From NCBI GenBank assembly GCA_041984585.1, contig JBHIXX010000002.1, positions 51,012-115,011 of the forward strand: 64,000 nucleotides of DNA. Direction: 5' to 3'. Made by a program: the position numbers and the translations under genes. This document shows, piece after piece, positions 18,555 through 25,269 of the stretch. Source of the stretch: Pseudolysinimonas_A sp041984585 (GTDB taxonomy: Bacteria > Actinomycetota > Actinomycetes > Actinomycetales > Microbacteriaceae). Under the pieces are notes generated by a model. That model was not told the DNA's origin, did not search any database, and saw only the letters and a list, made by a program, of their open reading frames with translations. Numbering within the stretch: the stretch's first letter is position 1; the number at the start of each line of letters is the position of its first letter.

Positions 18555-19814
18555 ATGACTCCGCCCGCCGCGCCCTTCCCGTGGCGTGCGGTGGCCATCG
18601 GGGTCTACCTGCCCACTCTGCTGTTCGGTCTCGGCGTCGGCGCGATCGTGCCGATCATCCCCGTGGTGGCCGCGGACCTCGGCGCCGGACTCGCCCTCGC
18701 CGGGCTGATCGCGGCCATGCCGCTCGTGGGCCACCTCATCGGCGACATCCCGAGCGGAATGGTGGTCGCCCGCATCGGCGAACGGCGCGCGATGATCGCC
18801 GCGGCGGCGATCGCGGCGATCGGCATGGGCGGGGCACTGCTCGCCCCCACTCCCCTCCTGCTCGGGGCCGCCCTGCTCGTCGCGGGGATCGCCGAGGCCG
18901 CCTTCGGCCTGGCCCGGCACGCCTTCCTCACGAGCGCGGTGCCCTTCCACCAGCGAGCCCGCGCGCTGTCCACCCTCGGCGGTGTGCTCCGCTTCGGGAT
19001 GCTGCTCGGCCCGTTCACCGCGGCCGGCGTGATCGAGCTGACCGGGGCGGCGTCGGCCGTCTTCTGGGTGCACATCGCCGGGTCGGCGGCGGCGGCCGTC
19101 GCGCTGCTCGTGGTACCGGACCCCCAGCGGGCGATCGGGCGGATGCGCGCCGGCGCCCGCGAGGTCGACCGCGAGGCGCGGGGACTCGGGGCCACCCTGG
19201 TTCGGGAGCGCCGTGTGCTCGGCACCCTCGGCGTGGGGTCGGCGCTCATGATGGCCGTACGCCAGGCCCGTCAGGTGGTGCTGCCGCTGTGGGGCGTTGC
19301 AATCGCGCTCGACGAAACGACCATCTCGCTCGTCGTCGGAATCGCCGCGGCCGTGGACTTCTCCCTGTTCTTCGCGAGCGGATGGGTGATGGACCGGTTC
19401 GGGCGGCTCTGGGTCGCCGCGCCACCGCTCGTCGCGCTCGCAGCCGGCTTCGCCGTCCTGCCGCTCACCGGCGACCTTCCGGCTGCCGAGGTCTGGTTCG
19501 TCGTGGTGGCTCTCTGGTTGGCGCTCGCCAATGGGCTGTCCTCCGGCATTCTCATGACGCTCGGGGCCGACCTGGCCGACCCTCGGGACCCGGCACCGTT
19601 CCTCGGCGCCTGGCGGTTCATGACGGATGCGGGCGGAGCGGCGGCCCCTCTGCTCGTCGCCGGGATCACAGCGATCGCGGGTCTTCCCCTCGGCATCGCC
19701 GCGCTCGTCCCCCTCGCCCTCGGCGGGGCGATCATCATGCGCGTATTCGTGCCGCGCCATCCTCCGCGCCGACCGGAGACCGGTCCGATCCCGGTGCCCG
19801 ACGGCGACATCTGA
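18555..19814 (+). CDS. MFS transporter (12 segments)
   Basis: 419 residues with about 12 hydrophobic segments. GMVVARIGERRAMI corresponds to motif A, and GIAEAAFGLARHAFL to the family segment after it. The C-terminal tail is short, polar and Pro-rich. The substrate is unknown. GGGAGG just before the ATG is a Shine-Dalgarno candidate. It is divergent from prfB, and a hairpin follows the stop. This is the third MFS gene in 8 kb. Confidence 0.9.
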   Translation: MTPPAAPFPWRAVAIGVYLPTLLFGLGVGAIVPIIPVVAADLGAGLALAGLIAAMPLVGHLIGDIPSGMVVARIGERRAMIAAAAIAAIGMGGALLAPTPLLLGAALLVAGIAEAAFGLARHAFLTSAVPFHQRARALSTLGGVLRFGMLLGPFTAAGVIELTGAASAVFWVHIAGSAAAAVALLVVPDPQRAIGRMRAGAREVDREARGLGATLVRERRVLGTLGVGSALMMAVRQARQVVLPLWGVAIALDETTISLVVGIAAAVDFSLFFASGWVMDRFGRLWVAAPPLVALAAGFAVLPLTGDLPAAEVWFVVVALWLALANGLSSGILMTLGADLADPRDPAPFLGAWRFMTDAGGAAAPLLVAGITAIAGLPLGIAALVPLALGGAIIMRVFVPRHPPRRPETGPIPVPDGDI

Positions 19815-19823
19815 GTCGCTCGA

Positions 19824-19852
19824 CCGGCCCCACGCGAGAGGGGTCGGGCCGG
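19824..19852. terminator. hairpin between convergent genes
   Basis: CCGGCCC (19824-19830) and GGGCCGG (19846-19852) pair perfectly around a 15-base spacer, between the MFS stop and the amidohydrolase stop. A bidirectional terminator candidate without T tracts. Confidence 0.4.
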
Positions 19853-19869
19853 CGACCCGGGCCGGGAGG

Positions 19870-21255
19870 TCAGACCGGCCAGCCGACCTCGCGGGCGAGG
19901 GCCGGGAGTTCGGCGTGCAGCCGGGCGCTCGCCTCTGCCGCGAGCGGGTGGGTCGAGACGCCGTCGGCGTTCGCGAGTACCCCGCCGACGTAGACGGCGC
20001 GCAGGTTGCGCGGCGTGCACGACAGCACGTAGTTGTCGATCGGATGCCACAGCGGCCCGATATCGGGGCGCCGCGGGTCGACGACGAGGAAGTCGGCGTA
20101 CTTGCCGGGCTCGAGGCTCCCCACCCGGTCGCCGACCCCGATCGTCTCGGCGGAGCCGCGGGTCGCCATCCGCAGCATGTCGCGCGGCAGCATCGACACC
20201 GGGTCGCCGGTCTGCGCGCGCTGCTGGAAGATGCCGATGCGCATGTTGCCCCACGGGTCGGAGACGTCGGTGCACGCCTGGTCGTCGAGGCCGACGCCGA
20301 TCGTCATGCCGCGCTCGCGCATCCGCGGGATGTCGGCGACGCCCGACGCGAGCCGCCCGTTCGAGGCGGGCTGCCACGACATCCGCGCGCCCGCCTCGGC
20401 GGTGCGGTCGATGATCGCCGGGGTGGTCTGGATGAAGTGCCCGAAGATCAGGTCGGGTCCGAGCAGGCCCGCCTCGTCGTACCAGGCGAACTTGGAGCGC
20501 TGCAGCTCGACCTCTTCGCGGGTCTCGAGGAAGTGCGCCTCGTTGACGACGCCGTGCCGACGCATCGCCTCCCCCTCGAGCTCCGCGGTGTCGCGCCGCG
20601 GCGACCACTGCACGGCGCCGAACACCGCGCTGCCGAGCCGGAAGCGCTGGTCGAGGGTGTCGGCGTGCGCGACGGCGGCGGCGAACCGGTCGAGGATCTC
20701 GTCGTCGCTCCCCACGGTCACGTCCATGCCGACCGCGTCGACGAACCGGATGCCGGCATCCGCCTTCGCGTCGGCCTGCCGGGTCACGTAGTCGAGGTCG
20801 CGCAGCACCGGGGTCGGACCGCTCTTCGCACCGTCGACCATCGTCTGCCACGGCAGGCGGGGGTTGTCGAAGTCGAAGGCGGTGGTCACCCCGTTGGACA
20901 GGAAGTCGAGCGAGCCGTGCAGCGTGCTCCAGTACATCTGCTCCGCCGACGCGTGGTTGAAGAAGCCGAGCATGGAGTCGCACCAGCCGTAGAGCGTCTC
21001 GTGCACGCCGAGCCCGCGGGTGGCGCTGGTGAACAGGTGGCTGTGCGCGGAGACGAACCCGGGCGCGACGAACGCGCCACCCGCGTCGAGGGTCTCGGCT
21101 CCGGCGGTGGCGACCCCGTCGACTTCGGCGGGCGGGGTGCCGGATCCGGTGGCGACGATGATCCCGTCGTCACCGACCAGCATCCAGCCGTCGTCGATCA
21201 CGTCGGGCCCCTCGGCGGCGACCGGGATGAGGAGGGCGTTGCGCACGAGCAGCAT
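19870..21255 (-). CDS. amidohydrolase (cytosine deaminase / chlorohydrolase-like)
   Basis: 461 residues. A metal-dependent amidohydrolase of the ATZ/TRZ/cytosine deaminase type. VAPGFVSAHSHLF carries the HxH metal ligands (here H-S-H), VNEAHFLETREE and GHFIQTTP supply later His positions, and IGVGLDDQACTD the Asp. EPGKYADFLVVDPRRPDI is the family's C-terminal beta-sandwich signature. The substrate is unknown: a nucleobase, a guanidino compound or a xenobiotic are all possible. CACACT six bases before the ATG is a poor -10 match. It stands next to a marR regulator, but each has its own start region. Confidence 0.88.
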   Translation of the reverse strand: MLLVRNALLIPVAAEGPDVIDDGWMLVGDDGIIVATGSGTPPAEVDGVATAGAETLDAGGAFVAPGFVSAHSHLFTSATRGLGVHETLYGWCDSMLGFFNHASAEQMYWSTLHGSLDFLSNGVTTAFDFDNPRLPWQTMVDGAKSGPTPVLRDLDYVTRQADAKADAGIRFVDAVGMDVTVGSDDEILDRFAAAVAHADTLDQRFRLGSAVFGAVQWSPRRDTAELEGEAMRRHGVVNEAHFLETREEVELQRSKFAWYDEAGLLGPDLIFGHFIQTTPAIIDRTAEAGARMSWQPASNGRLASGVADIPRMRERGMTIGVGLDDQACTDVSDPWGNMRIGIFQQRAQTGDPVSMLPRDMLRMATRGSAETIGVGDRVGSLEPGKYADFLVVDPRRPDIGPLWHPIDNYVLSCTPRNLRAVYVGGVLANADGVSTHPLAAEASARLHAELPALAREVGWPV

Positions 21256-21289
21256 GCGCCCAGTGTGCCCGCGGCGCGTTTCCCGCGCG

Positions 21290-21895
21290 TTACCGGTCGG
21301 CGTCGGGGCGCTCTCGGTCGGCGTCGCGCTCGGTGCTCGCGGGACCGTCGTCGGAGTCGCCCGTCCCGTGGTCGGCGTCGGCCGGGCCGCCGGGTGCGGG
21401 ATCGCCCGCGCGGGTGATCGACGCGGCGAAGCGGTCCTCCGGGTCGAGGCCCGCCGCGATCCGTCCGGCGATGTCGGCGAGCGACGCCACCTGCGTCGGC
21501 TCGAGCACGTCGAGCACCAGCGCCCGCACCGTCTCGAGGTGGGCGGGCGTGGCGCGGATGACGGCGCGCCGTCCTCCGTCGGCGAGCGACACGTCGGTGG
21601 CCCGTTTGTCGACGGGCGACGGGGTGCGGCGCACGAGCCCGCGGCGCTCCATCCGCGACACCACGTGGGAGAGGCGCGCGAGGGTCGCGCTCGTCGAGTC
21701 GGCGAGGTCGGACATGCGCAGGGTGCCGTCGGGCGCGAAACGCAGCACCGAGAGCACCATGAACTCGAAATGGGTGAGGTCGGCGTCGCGGCGCAGCTGC
21801 GCGTCGAGCGCGGGCGGAAGCAGTTCGAGCACCGTCACCAGGTGCAGCCACGCCTGCGACTCGACCTCGTCCATGCGGGGAACCGTGCGCGCCAT
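21290..21895 (-). CDS. MarR-family transcriptional regulator
   Basis: 201 residues from the ATG at 21895. A winged-helix repressor family that often senses phenolics or oxidants. THFEFMVLSVLRFAPDG, SDLADSTSATLARLSHVVSRMERRG (recognition helix region) and RTPSPVDKRATDVSLADGG (wing) are clear. The last 45 residues are Asp/Gly/Pro-rich and probably disordered. TACCCT six bases upstream favours this ATG over one at 21943. It is divergent from an NADP-binding protein gene, with two matching sites between them. Confidence 0.92.
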   Translation of the reverse strand: MARTVPRMDEVESQAWLHLVTVLELLPPALDAQLRRDADLTHFEFMVLSVLRFAPDGTLRMSDLADSTSATLARLSHVVSRMERRGLVRRTPSPVDKRATDVSLADGGRRAVIRATPAHLETVRALVLDVLEPTQVASLADIAGRIAAGLDPEDRFAASITRAGDPAPGGPADADHGTGDSDDGPASTERDADRERPDADR

Positions 21896-21901
21896 GTTCC
21901 G

Positions 21902-21907
21902 AGGGTA
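21902..21907 (-). promoter_or_regulatory. -10 box of marR-type gene, leaderless
   Basis: TACCCT on the minus strand, six bases before the ATG at 21895. Confidence 0.55.
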
Positions 21908-21920
21908 GTCGCGGGAATAG

Positions 21921-21966
21921 TTGTCGCGACGATCAAGTTGCACTCCTCAGATGGTTGTCACAACAA
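21921..21966. promoter_or_regulatory. paired operator-like sites between marR and NADP-binding gene
   Basis: Two copies of TTGTCRCRACRA: TTGTCGCGACGA at 21921-21932 and TTGTCACAACAA at 21955-21966, 34 bases apart. The second lies in a perfect inverted repeat GGTTGT-CACA-ACAACC (21953-21968). Both are imperfect palindromes of the size MarR dimers bind. Site 1 sits in the upstream part of the marR promoter and site 2 upstream of the divergent gene. Confidence 0.6.
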
Positions 21967-22020
21967 CCAAATGTGAACCGGATGCGATCCGCCGGATCGC
22001 CCGCAATCGAGGAGTCGGAC

Positions 22021-22647
22021 ATGACCGCAGTCAGCATCATCGGAATCGGCAACATGGGCGGGGCCATCACCCGCATCGCCGCCGCGGCGGGAGCCGCCGT
22101 GCAGGTCGTCGCGCGCGACGAGCAGAAGGCCGCCGCACTCGCGGCCGACACGGGCGCCACCCCGGCCGCGTTCGGCGCCGAGCTCACCGGCGACATCGTC
22201 GTGCTCGCGGTGCCGTACGGCGCGGTCGACGAGATCGTCGCCGCCTACGGCGCGCAGCTCGCCGGCAAGACCGTGGTCGACATCACCAACCCGGTCGACT
22301 TCTCCACCTTCGACGGACTCGTCGTGCCGACCGGGTCGTCGGCGACCGAGCAGATCGCCGCGGCGCTGCCCGACTCGAACGTGGTCAAGGCGTTCAACAC
22401 GACCTTCGCCGCGACCCTCGCCACCGGCACCGTCGGCGAGGCCGGTCCGACGACGGTGCTCGTCGCCGGCGACGACGCGGAGGCGAAGCAGGCGCTCATC
22501 GACCTGGTGCGGGCCGGCGGCCTGCGCTCGGAGGACGCCGGCGCCCTCAAGCGGGCGCGGGAGCTGGAGTCGCTCGGCTTCCTGCAGCTCGCGCTCGCCG
22601 TCGGCGAGAAGCTGCCGTGGACCGGCGGCTTCGCCGTCGCGGCCTGA
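22021..22647 (+). CDS. NADP(H)-binding reductase, F420-dependent NADP oxidoreductase family
   Basis: 208 residues. The N-terminal Rossmann fold VSIIGIGNMGGAITRIAAAAG binds the dinucleotide, and VVDITNPVDFSTFDGL and VVKAFNTTFAATL are typical of the NADPH-dependent F420 reductase-like family (PF03807). Whether it uses F420 or another acceptor cannot be told. GAGGAG 7 bases before the ATG is a clear Shine-Dalgarno sequence, so this gene is not leaderless. Regulation by the divergent MarR protein is likely. Confidence 0.86.
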   Translation: MTAVSIIGIGNMGGAITRIAAAAGAAVQVVARDEQKAAALAADTGATPAAFGAELTGDIVVLAVPYGAVDEIVAAYGAQLAGKTVVDITNPVDFSTFDGLVVPTGSSATEQIAAALPDSNVVKAFNTTFAATLATGTVGEAGPTTVLVAGDDAEAKQALIDLVRAGGLRSEDAGALKRARELESLGFLQLALAVGEKLPWTGGFAVAA

Positions 22648-22648
22648 C

Positions 22649-23134
22649 TCAGCCGAACACGGACCGCGCCGTCGCGGTCGCCTCGATCCGCAGTCCGTCG
22701 GGCACGAACACCGTGATCACCGGCGGATGCCACACCGCGGAGAGGGTGACCGTGGCGGTGCGCCCGTCGACGCTCGTCGCCTCGACGACGGCGAGCCCGT
22801 CGAACCCCTGCGCCGGCGCCGCCGCGAGATAGCCGGCGACCGCGGAGGCGACCTCGCCCGGCTCGAGGCGGGGTCGCCACCCGTCGGGCGTGCGCTCGAC
22901 CGAGTCGAGATCGAACGCCTCCGCACCCACGAGTGCCGCGCCGTCGGCCAGGGTGAACAGGCGCTTGCGCTCCAGGTAGAGCGACGAGGCGGCCGCCACC
23001 ACGAGCACGAGCGCGAGGGCGAGCGCGCCGAACCCGACGACCAACGGCAGGGTCGAGCCGTCGTCGTCGCCCAGCCGCCGCAGGGCCCCGCCGCCCGTCG
23101 GCGCCCGAGCGGGTCGGCATCCGCGCCCCGTCAT
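22649..23134 (-). CDS. TadG-like pilus assembly protein
   Basis: 161 residues. A short polar N-terminus is followed by GSTLPLVVGFGALALALVLVVAAA, a single membrane segment (residues 27-51), and then an extracellular part with the RKRLFTLADGAALVGAEAF segment seen in actinobacterial TadG/TadE-like proteins of Flp pilus loci. Its ATG overlaps the preceding tadE stop (ATGA). Probably a minor pseudopilin or secreted-pilus partner. Last gene of the small pilin cluster. Confidence 0.75.
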   Translation of the reverse strand: MTGRGCRPARAPTGGGALRRLGDDDGSTLPLVVGFGALALALVLVVAAASSLYLERKRLFTLADGAALVGAEAFDLDSVERTPDGWRPRLEPGEVASAVAGYLAAAPAQGFDGLAVVEATSVDGRTATVTLSAVWHPPVITVFVPDGLRIEATATARSVFG

Positions 23135-23589
23135 CCCGACCCCGCGAAGCGCGACACCTGCTCGGTCGACGTCGCTGCGATCGGCACGCCCGGCGGGGCG
23201 TCGACGCCGAGCACCGGCGGCAGCAGTGGCAGCGGCACGACGGTCGAGACCGTCACCGTCACGAACCCGCGGCGGGTCAGGCAGTCGGCGGGATCGGGCG
23301 CGCAGGTCACCTCGACGCGGGCGTCGGCGGCATCCAGCCCGTAGTCGGCGAGGGTCACCGCGATGGCCGTCGCGGCGGCCGACTGCGCCGCGCCGAGCGA
23401 CTCCGACTGCACGAACACCCGCGACGCCTGCCGCGCCGCTCCCTCCACCGCGAACGACGCCGACTGCACGGCGGCGAGCGTCAGCACGAGGTACACCGTC
23501 GGCACCAGCAGCAGCATCCCGACGGTGAGGAACTCGACGGATGCCGACCCCCGCTCGCCGTCGTCAGCCGATCGTCTCGACGGCCGCAT
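23131..23589 (-). CDS. TadE-like pseudopilin
   Basis: 152 residues. GERGSASVEFLTVGMLLLVPTVYLVLTL shows the TadE prepilin pattern: a short basic N-terminus, Gly-Ser-Ala-x-Val-Glu-Phe, then a hydrophobic helix. After the helix comes FAVEGAARQASRVFV, also typical. Two Cys residues (TCAPDPADC) may form a disulfide outside the cell. The ATG lies 26 bases inside the upstream tadE gene. Confidence 0.82.
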   Translation of the reverse strand: MRPSRRSADDGERGSASVEFLTVGMLLLVPTVYLVLTLAAVQSASFAVEGAARQASRVFVQSESLGAAQSAAATAIAVTLADYGLDAADARVEVTCAPDPADCLTRRGFVTVTVSTVVPLPLLPPVLGVDAPPGVPIAATSTEQVSRFAGSG

Positions 23590-23986
23590 GGCCCGCCACC
23601 TCGATGCCTCCGGGAACGCCGATGAGCCCGACCACGGGGAGCGCGGTGCGCACCGTGACGGTGACCGCCGGATGCCCCATCCACTGCCCCGTCGTCACCG
23701 TCACGTCGCCCACGTAGTCGGCGCCGACCGCCTCGGTGATGAGCGCGACCGTGCGCGCAGCCCCGTCGGCGGGCGCGTTGTCGGCGAGCGCGCCGAACCG
23801 CGCGCCCTCCGCCGCCGCATCGAGCACCGTCGTGCGCACGTGCAGTGCGAGGGCGAGCTGCAGCACGGCGAGCGTCACCATGGTGAGCAGCGTGCCGACC
23901 AGGGTGAACTCGACGACCGCCGAGCCGCGGTCGTCGGCCCATGCCCCGCGCGCGCGACGGTCGCGGTCTACGAAGGGGGGCCTCAC
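23564..23986 (-). CDS. TadE-like pseudopilin
   Basis: 140 residues starting at GTG 23986, which overlaps the stop of the upstream pilin-like gene (GTGA). DDRGSAVVEFTLVGTLLTMVTLAVLQLALAL is a classical TadE prepilin start: the Glu at position +5 of the processed form and a long hydrophobic helix. VLDAAAEGARFGALAD follows. TadE-type pseudopilins need cleavage by a TadV prepilin peptidase, which is not in the window. Confidence 0.83.
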   Translation of the reverse strand: MRPPFVDRDRRARGAWADDRGSAVVEFTLVGTLLTMVTLAVLQLALALHVRTTVLDAAAEGARFGALADNAPADGAARTVALITEAVGADYVGDVTVTTGQWMGHPAVTVTVRTALPVVGLIGVPGGIEVAGHAAVETIG

Positions 23987-24156
23987 AACCCGGTGACCCG
24001 GTCGAGCGCGCTCTGGAAGATCTCGCCCAGCGCCGGCCCGGCCAGCCCCCAGATCACGATCACCAGGCCCGCCGTCATCAGCGTGATCATCACCCAGCCG
24101 GGCACGTCGCCCCGCTCCTCGGCCCAGCGGGAGCGCATCCGGTCGTTCGTCGCCAT
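23983..24156 (-). CDS. small pilin-like membrane protein of the tad cluster
   Basis: 57 residues. A polar N-terminus (to about residue 18, ending RGDVPG) is followed by one hydrophobic helix (WVMITLMTAGLVIVIWGL) and a short amphipathic tail. Size, topology and position before two tadE genes suggest the Flp-type major pilin, but the usual Glu-Tyr pair after the cleavage Gly is absent. Its stop overlaps the next gene's start. Confidence 0.7.
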   Translation of the reverse strand: MATNDRMRSRWAEERGDVPGWVMITLMTAGLVIVIWGLAGPALGEIFQSALDRVTGL

Positions 24157-24212
24157 GCCCGCAGTGTCGACCGGGAGCGGGCCCGCGCGTGGAAACCATC
24201 CACAACCCTCCG

Positions 24213-24218
24213 TAGCAT
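24213..24218 (+). promoter_or_regulatory. -10 box of the Ca/Na exchanger gene
   Basis: TAGCAT seven bases before the GTG at 24226; a leaderless reading. Confidence 0.5.
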
Positions 24219-24225
24219 CGGGCGG

Positions 24226-25197
24226 GTGCCCGACGTGCTGCTGCTGATCTTCGGGCTGCTCGCGATCATCGCGGGCGCGGAGCTGCTGGTGCGCACCGCG
24301 TCGCGGCTCGCCGCCCGAGTCGGGGTGTCGCCGCTCGTGATCGGGCTCACGGTCGTGTCGATCGGCACGAGCGCGCCGGAGCTGGCGATCGGCGTGGACG
24401 CCGCCCTCCGCGACGCGGGACCGCTGGCGGTCGGCAACGTCGCCGGCACCAACACCCTCACCCTGCTGCTGATCATGGGGCTCGCGGCGATCATCCGACC
24501 GCTGACGGTGCGCTCCGACGTCATCCGGCTCCACCTCCCGGTGCTCGTCGGGATCGCCGCGCTGGTCGCGATCCTCGCGGCGGACGGCTCCCTCGGGCGC
24601 ATCGACGGCGTCGCCCTGCTGGCCGCGGGCGCCGCCTACACGGTCGTCGTGGTGGTGCTGGTGCGCCGCGAGCGCCGCGCGGTGCGTCGCGAGTTCGAGA
24701 GGGAGTTCGGCGACGTGCCGCCGGAGGCGCGTCGGCCGGGCGGTCTGCTGCTCGACCTGCTCGGACTGGTCGGCGGACTCGCCGTCGTGGTGCTCGCCGC
24801 CGACTGGCTCGTCGACGGCGCGGTGGGCATCGCCCGGGCGCTCGACGTCTCGGAGGCGGTGATCGGGCTCACCATCGTCGCGATCGGCACCAGCGCCCCC
24901 GAGCTGACCACCACCGTTGTCGCGACCCTGCGCGGCGAGCGCGACGTGGCGATCGGCAACCTGCTGGGCAGCGCGATCGTCAACCTGGTGCTCATCCTCG
25001 GGGTCACGGTCGTCGTCGCCGACCCCGCCGTGCCCGTCGACACCTCACTGCTGATCGACCTCGCGGTGATGGCCGCGGCCGCGCTCGTCTGCGTCCCCAT
25101 CCTGCGCACCGGCGCTCGCGTGCAGCGACTCGAGGGGGTCGGCATGGTGCTGGGCTACCTCGCCTACCTCGCCTGGCTGCTGTTCGCCCGCGCCTGA
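24226..25197 (+). CDS. calcium/sodium antiporter, CaCA (YrbG-like) family
   Basis: 323 residues from GTG. Two homologous halves each carry the alpha-repeat: GLTVVSIGTSAPELAIG (about residue 43) and GLTIVAIGTSAPELTTTV (about 218), both followed by a GN(V/L)xGxxxxN segment. About ten membrane helices, with a cytoplasmic Arg/Glu-rich loop between the halves. It exchanges Ca2+ for Na+ or H+ across the membrane. It lies directly before a calcium-type P-ATPase, so the two may act together in Ca2+ export. Confidence 0.94.
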   Translation: MPDVLLLIFGLLAIIAGAELLVRTASRLAARVGVSPLVIGLTVVSIGTSAPELAIGVDAALRDAGPLAVGNVAGTNTLTLLLIMGLAAIIRPLTVRSDVIRLHLPVLVGIAALVAILAADGSLGRIDGVALLAAGAAYTVVVVVLVRRERRAVRREFEREFGDVPPEARRPGGLLLDLLGLVGGLAVVVLAADWLVDGAVGIARALDVSEAVIGLTIVAIGTSAPELTTTVVATLRGERDVAIGNLLGSAIVNLVLILGVTVVVADPAVPVDTSLLIDLAVMAAAALVCVPILRTGARVQRLEGVGMVLGYLAYLAWLLFARA

Positions 25198-25269
25198 TCC
25201 CGGCGCCCGGAGCGGGGCACGGGCCCTTCGACCCTCGACCTCGCGCGCGGGGCGGGGCAGGCTGAAGGG

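Noticed and set aside
16224..19760. Very long open frame continuing upstream of LtrA (4.8 kb in total)
   Set aside because: It runs antisense or out of frame through the MFS and prfB genes; translations are Arg/Gly/Pro/His-rich, a typical GC-rich artefact.
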